Source of the DNA: Lobulomyces angularis
Taxonomy: Eukaryota > Chytridiomycota > Chytridiomycetes > Lobulomycetales > Lobulomycetaceae
Assembly (NCBI GenBank): GCA_027604685.1
Contig: JADHYX010000553.1
Span: forward strand, 1 to 10,643
Reading direction: 5' to 3'
Length of the DNA: 10,643 nucleotides
Of this stretch, positions 8,143 to 10,643 are shown one piece after another. The position numbers were made by a program, and so were the translations under genes. Under the pieces are notes generated by a model. The model did not search any database, was not told the origin of the DNA, and saw only the letters and a list, made by a program, of their open reading frames with translations. How positions within the stretch are numbered: position 1 is the stretch's first letter; every line of letters begins with the position of its first letter.

Positions 8143-8841
8143 TTAAACTAGTGCCGATTCGTCACGTAGATATTCTCCTATATCAGTTTGATTGAATACC
8201 ACAATTCCTATAACAAAAACATTTGAATTTAGATTAAAAATTCACTTTTTCTAAATGTTTCAACCTGTTGGGTCTAATTTTCTAGCTTCAGTGGTTGCTC
8301 TTGCAGTAACACCAAATCCTAAAGGAATATCTGACATTGACAAAACTATCACCCCTTGATGTTCAGGAGTATCTTCCGTTATTCGCCCCAAATGTGCTTT
8401 AAGTACATGATTTCCATATAGATAAGGCATCTCACCGTTGGGTTTAACCCATACTTTGTACTGGAAAAAAAGTTAAAAATTTCAAAAAAGAAAAAAAAAA
8501 ACCTTGGCGTACTGAGCGAGAATATCTAATGCAGTAATATTTAGTCTAAATTTTCCAGTTTTAGTAAATTTTCCAAAACAAACACCCAGCGAGATTAAAT
8601 TATCCCTTCCAACTGAAACCGCTTTTCTCATAATAGATTCACTAACGTAATAACATCTATCTTTGTGCAAACGAAAACAGTAAGTTTCATCAGGTCTCTC
8701 AATTAAATGTACAATATTTCTTCCTATACTTAAAATAATAAATTTAATTAATTAAAAAAAAAAAAGGGAAATATGAATTTTTTACTATTTTGCTAATTTT
8801 TCAAAAAAAGTTTTTGTTTCTTCTTCTGTAAGTGGACGCAT
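8143..8841 (-). CDS. NIP7: 60S ribosome biogenesis factor NIP7 (4 exons, 180 aa)
   Basis: This nucleolar PUA-domain protein is needed for 27S pre-rRNA processing and 60S assembly. Exons 8841-8786, 8728-8503, 8460-8265 and 8207-8143 sum to 543 nt, exactly the family length. The N terminus MRPLTEEET is diagnostic. [18 protein letters not shown] and the PUA-domain blocks [18 protein letters not shown] and [11 protein letters not shown] follow, ending [13 protein letters not shown]. Introns are 57, 42 and 57 bp. For the first, the acceptor must be TTTTAAG; the TATAG five bases later would create a stop codon. The second and third donors are weak (GTTTTT, GTTGAA) but give seamless protein. The gene is divergent from uL15, another 60S gene. 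A 24-bp A run lies 28-51 bp upstream of the ATG. Confidence 0.96.
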
Positions 8842-8868
8842 ATATTTATATATATCTTCAAGTTAATT

Positions 8869-8892
8869 AAAAAAAAAAAAAAAAAAAAAAAA
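8869..8892. promoter_or_regulatory. 24-bp poly(dA:dT) tract upstream of NIP7
   Basis: This is one of the longest homopolymer runs in the window, only 28-51 bp upstream of the NIP7 start codon. On the coding strand it is T24. Such tracts can exclude nucleosomes or sit in the 5' leader. Function is inferred from position only. Confidence 0.3.
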
Positions 8893-9089
8893 TCTCAATA
8901 ATCGCCATATTATATTGAAGTAATAACTTAAAACCTAGATTGTTTGGAAGTGAAAAGAACTAAAGAATTACAGTAAAAAAACTGCTTAATAGAGATAAAG
9001 AACCAAGCTGCTCTTTATCAATTTAACTTTTTGTATGAACTAATTTAAAAAATAAAATATCAACTTTCAGTCTAATTTTACAAGAAATT

Positions 9090-9191
9090 ATGGAAATGAA
9101 TAATTTTCAAAGAATAATTTTTTTAATTATGGCAATGTATTTTAATGGGGGAGTTTGTAACTGTCTTAGATTGGTGCCTAAAATTCTTTAG
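9090..9191 (+). other. Small open frame with hydrophobic start (33 codons), doubtful
   Basis: ATG at 9090 opens 33 codons ending in TAG. The predicted peptide has a short polar start and then IIFLIMAMYF, like a signal or anchor segment, followed by two Cys. No known family is recognised, and an open frame of this size is common by chance in AT-rich DNA. It could also be part of an unannotated spliced transcript. Confidence 0.12.
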
Positions 9192-9516
9192 TAGTTTATA
9201 ATAAAAATCGTTGTTGTTAATTTATTAACTAAAACATGTCAATATCGATATAAAGAGAAGCTTTACAACATCAAAAATTGAAATTTGTTTGAGAATGCAT
9301 TAAATATCAATTCTGAATCTACATGATAAAAGGAATGCTACCTTTCTATTCAAAACTTCACTTTACTAACTCAAAAAATTTTTCAAATTTAATTTATTAC
9401 CACTTAAAAATATTTATTTTTCTTTTTTTATCTTGAAGTTGATTATTTTTCTTTTCTTGATTCGGTTTCTATTAAATCAGTCAAAAAATTTCAACTGTTA
9501 ATGTATTCCATTTAAA

Positions 9517-9535
9517 CAACAATAATTTATTGTTG
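9517..9535. repeat. Inverted repeat with HMG-box-like cores
   Basis: CAACAATAA and TTATTGTTG are perfect reverse complements separated by one base. Each arm contains ACAAT, the core bound by Sox-type HMG-box proteins. The stem is long enough to stand out, but no functional evidence exists. Confidence 0.4.
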
Positions 9536-10156
9536 ATTTTGTTCATAAATTTTCTCAATAACTTAAATTCTGCTAAAATTTAGTTACATGATTTGCTTGT
9601 AAATCAAAACATGTAAATCCTGGTCGTCGACTCCAACTGTATAAATACATTTCGTACTCAAGTCTTTTTTTTAACTTGATACGTTTTCCAATCTAAACTA
9701 GTAACAATAAACTTGAGTGGTAAAATATTCCTTATATTTCAGATTTTAACATAATAATATCTTGGGATATTGAATCGTTCATTTTTAATTCTCGAACATA
9801 TCAGTCAATAATAGTCTTTTTTTACTAGAAGTCTTTTCACTCATGTATTTTTGTTTCAAACAAAAAGTTTTTCTTTGTGAAGAACAAATATACCAATTGT
9901 AGATAAGTTTTAAAAATTTAAAAAGTAAAAAGATAATAATTCACCTTTTTCCAAAAAAAATAAATGGAAAGAAACTAAATAAATTGGGATATTAAAACAG
10001 TTGATTTTTATTTTCCTTCATTTTTAAAAACTGAAAGTTCTTTTTTCTTTCAAAAAAAAACAAACCTTTAAGTTTCCAATCGAAATATTAGTGAAGATTA
10101 ATTTACTACCAAGTAAAATTTGTTGTGTAACGAAAGTTGAATAATTTCCAGAAAAA

Positions 10157-10643
10157 ATGGTAAATAAAGCGTTCAACTATAAAGAGAGAAAATTAAACCA
10201 AACTTCAAAAAATCTACATTATTTTTACTGTTCTGTTTCTACACATTGAATCCTTTCATTTTTGATGTCTTTTTTTTTCTTAAACTTTTTAATGGATGGG
10301 ATGAGATAAAAATTTTTCTACAAATTTCCAAAATTTGTTTTTTTTTCTCTATCTTTTTTTTCTTTTAATATTTTTTACATGATCAAAAAATAAAGTACTT
10401 TATTGAGAATAAAGAATTTTTATACCCTTTTTATGTATGTTTTAAAAAAAAATTTTTTTATTTTTTAGACAACTAGATTATCAAAAAACAGAAAGAAGAG
10501 AGGACATGTCTCTGCCGGTCATGGTCGTGTTGGTATGTATTGAATATTAACTGGCTATATTTTTTTTTTTTTAAATGAACAATATGAATTTTTTTTTTTA
10601 AAAAAAATAAAAAGAAAAGATTCCATAGTAAACTTGTTTTTTT
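10157..10643 (+). CDS. RPL28: Ribosomal protein uL15 (L27a/yeast L28), 5' part
   Basis: This component of the 60S subunit is seen only at its N terminus. The first coding exon is just the ATG at 10157-10159. Intron 1 (10160-10468, 309 bp, GTAAAT...TTTTAG) is the longest complete intron in the window. Exon 2 (10469-10532) encodes TTRLSKNRKKRGHVSAGHGRVG with its final Gly codon split. This matches the basic N terminus of the family (KxRKxRGHVSAGxGRxG). A GTATGT donor at 10533 opens an intron that continues beyond the window, so the remaining ~120 residues are not visible. A start codon isolated from the body by a long first intron is common in eukaryotic ribosomal protein genes, which supports this start. 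Confidence 0.9.
10300..10317 (+). promoter_or_regulatory. PAC/RRPE-like pair inside uL15 intron 1
   Basis: GATGAG (10300-10305) is followed closely by AAAAATTTTT (10308-10317). These match the cores of the PAC and RRPE elements that mark ribosome-biogenesis promoters in yeasts. Both are short and the second is expected often in AT-rich DNA. An intronic position is atypical, so this is tentative. Confidence 0.2.

Larger units (their letters stand above)
8842..10156. other. Divergent intergenic region between NIP7 and uL15
   Basis: 1.3 kb between divergent start codons should hold the promoters of both 60S-related genes. I found no recognisable protein or structural RNA. Notable points are a TATAAATA at about 9640, a 9-bp inverted repeat at 9517-9535, and a 33-codon open frame at 9090-9191 that starts with a hydrophobic segment and is preceded by a splice-acceptor-like TTTCAG. 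Between about 8920 and 9780 homopolymer runs are rarer than in the other flanks. Confidence 0.55.

Noticed and set aside
10160..10468. Possible intron-encoded snoRNA in uL15, as in some animals
   Set aside because: No box C/D pair or H/ACA layout could be found; TGAT-like strings occur without partners.

Overview
The window is nuclear DNA from an AT-rich eukaryote with small spliceosomal introns. It holds five complete protein genes and the start of a sixth. All are conserved housekeeping genes, recognised after splicing the reading frames by eye. The proteins look most like those of fungi. Elongin C has the endings EIALELLM and FLDV, cytochrome c has KTRCAQCH with an unextended fungal-type N terminus, and Ras has GNKCD. 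An early-diverging AT-rich fungal lineage is my best guess, but this is inference and no marker fixes the taxon. All five complete genes end in TAA, and the reading frames fit the standard genetic code.

Layout: a Ras-type small GTPase (7-1020, minus, 5 exons); a 1.3-kb spacer with short degenerate tandem repeats and a less homopolymeric island; cytochrome c (2349-2775, minus, 3 exons); a 0.9-kb divergent spacer; the ER-associated degradation adaptor HRD3/SEL1L (3659-6938, plus, 9 exons, 961 aa); a convergent 0.26-kb spacer; elongin C (7199-7887, minus, 4 exons); the 60S biogenesis factor NIP7 (8143-8841, minus, 4 exons); a 1.3-kb divergent spacer; and the first two coding exons of ribosomal protein uL15 (L27a/RPL28, from 10157, plus, running off the end).

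The genes do not form a pathway or operon. Two weak functional pairings exist. HRD3 and elongin C both belong to ubiquitin ligases and are convergent. NIP7 and uL15 both serve the 60S subunit and are divergent. I treat both as possible coincidence.

I saw no mobile element, CRISPR array, tRNA or rRNA, and no novel multi-gene system. The most interesting signals are in splicing and protein detail. Most donor sites lack the usual +5 G, and every non-GTA donor has an exonic -1 G. The second cytochrome c intron is a multiple of three and stop-free. The Ras effector loop carries Glu at the position of human Asp38 and is interrupted by an intron. HRD3 has an insertion of about 60 residues inside a Sel1 repeat. 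One elongin C acceptor follows a poly(A) run instead of a polypyrimidine tract.
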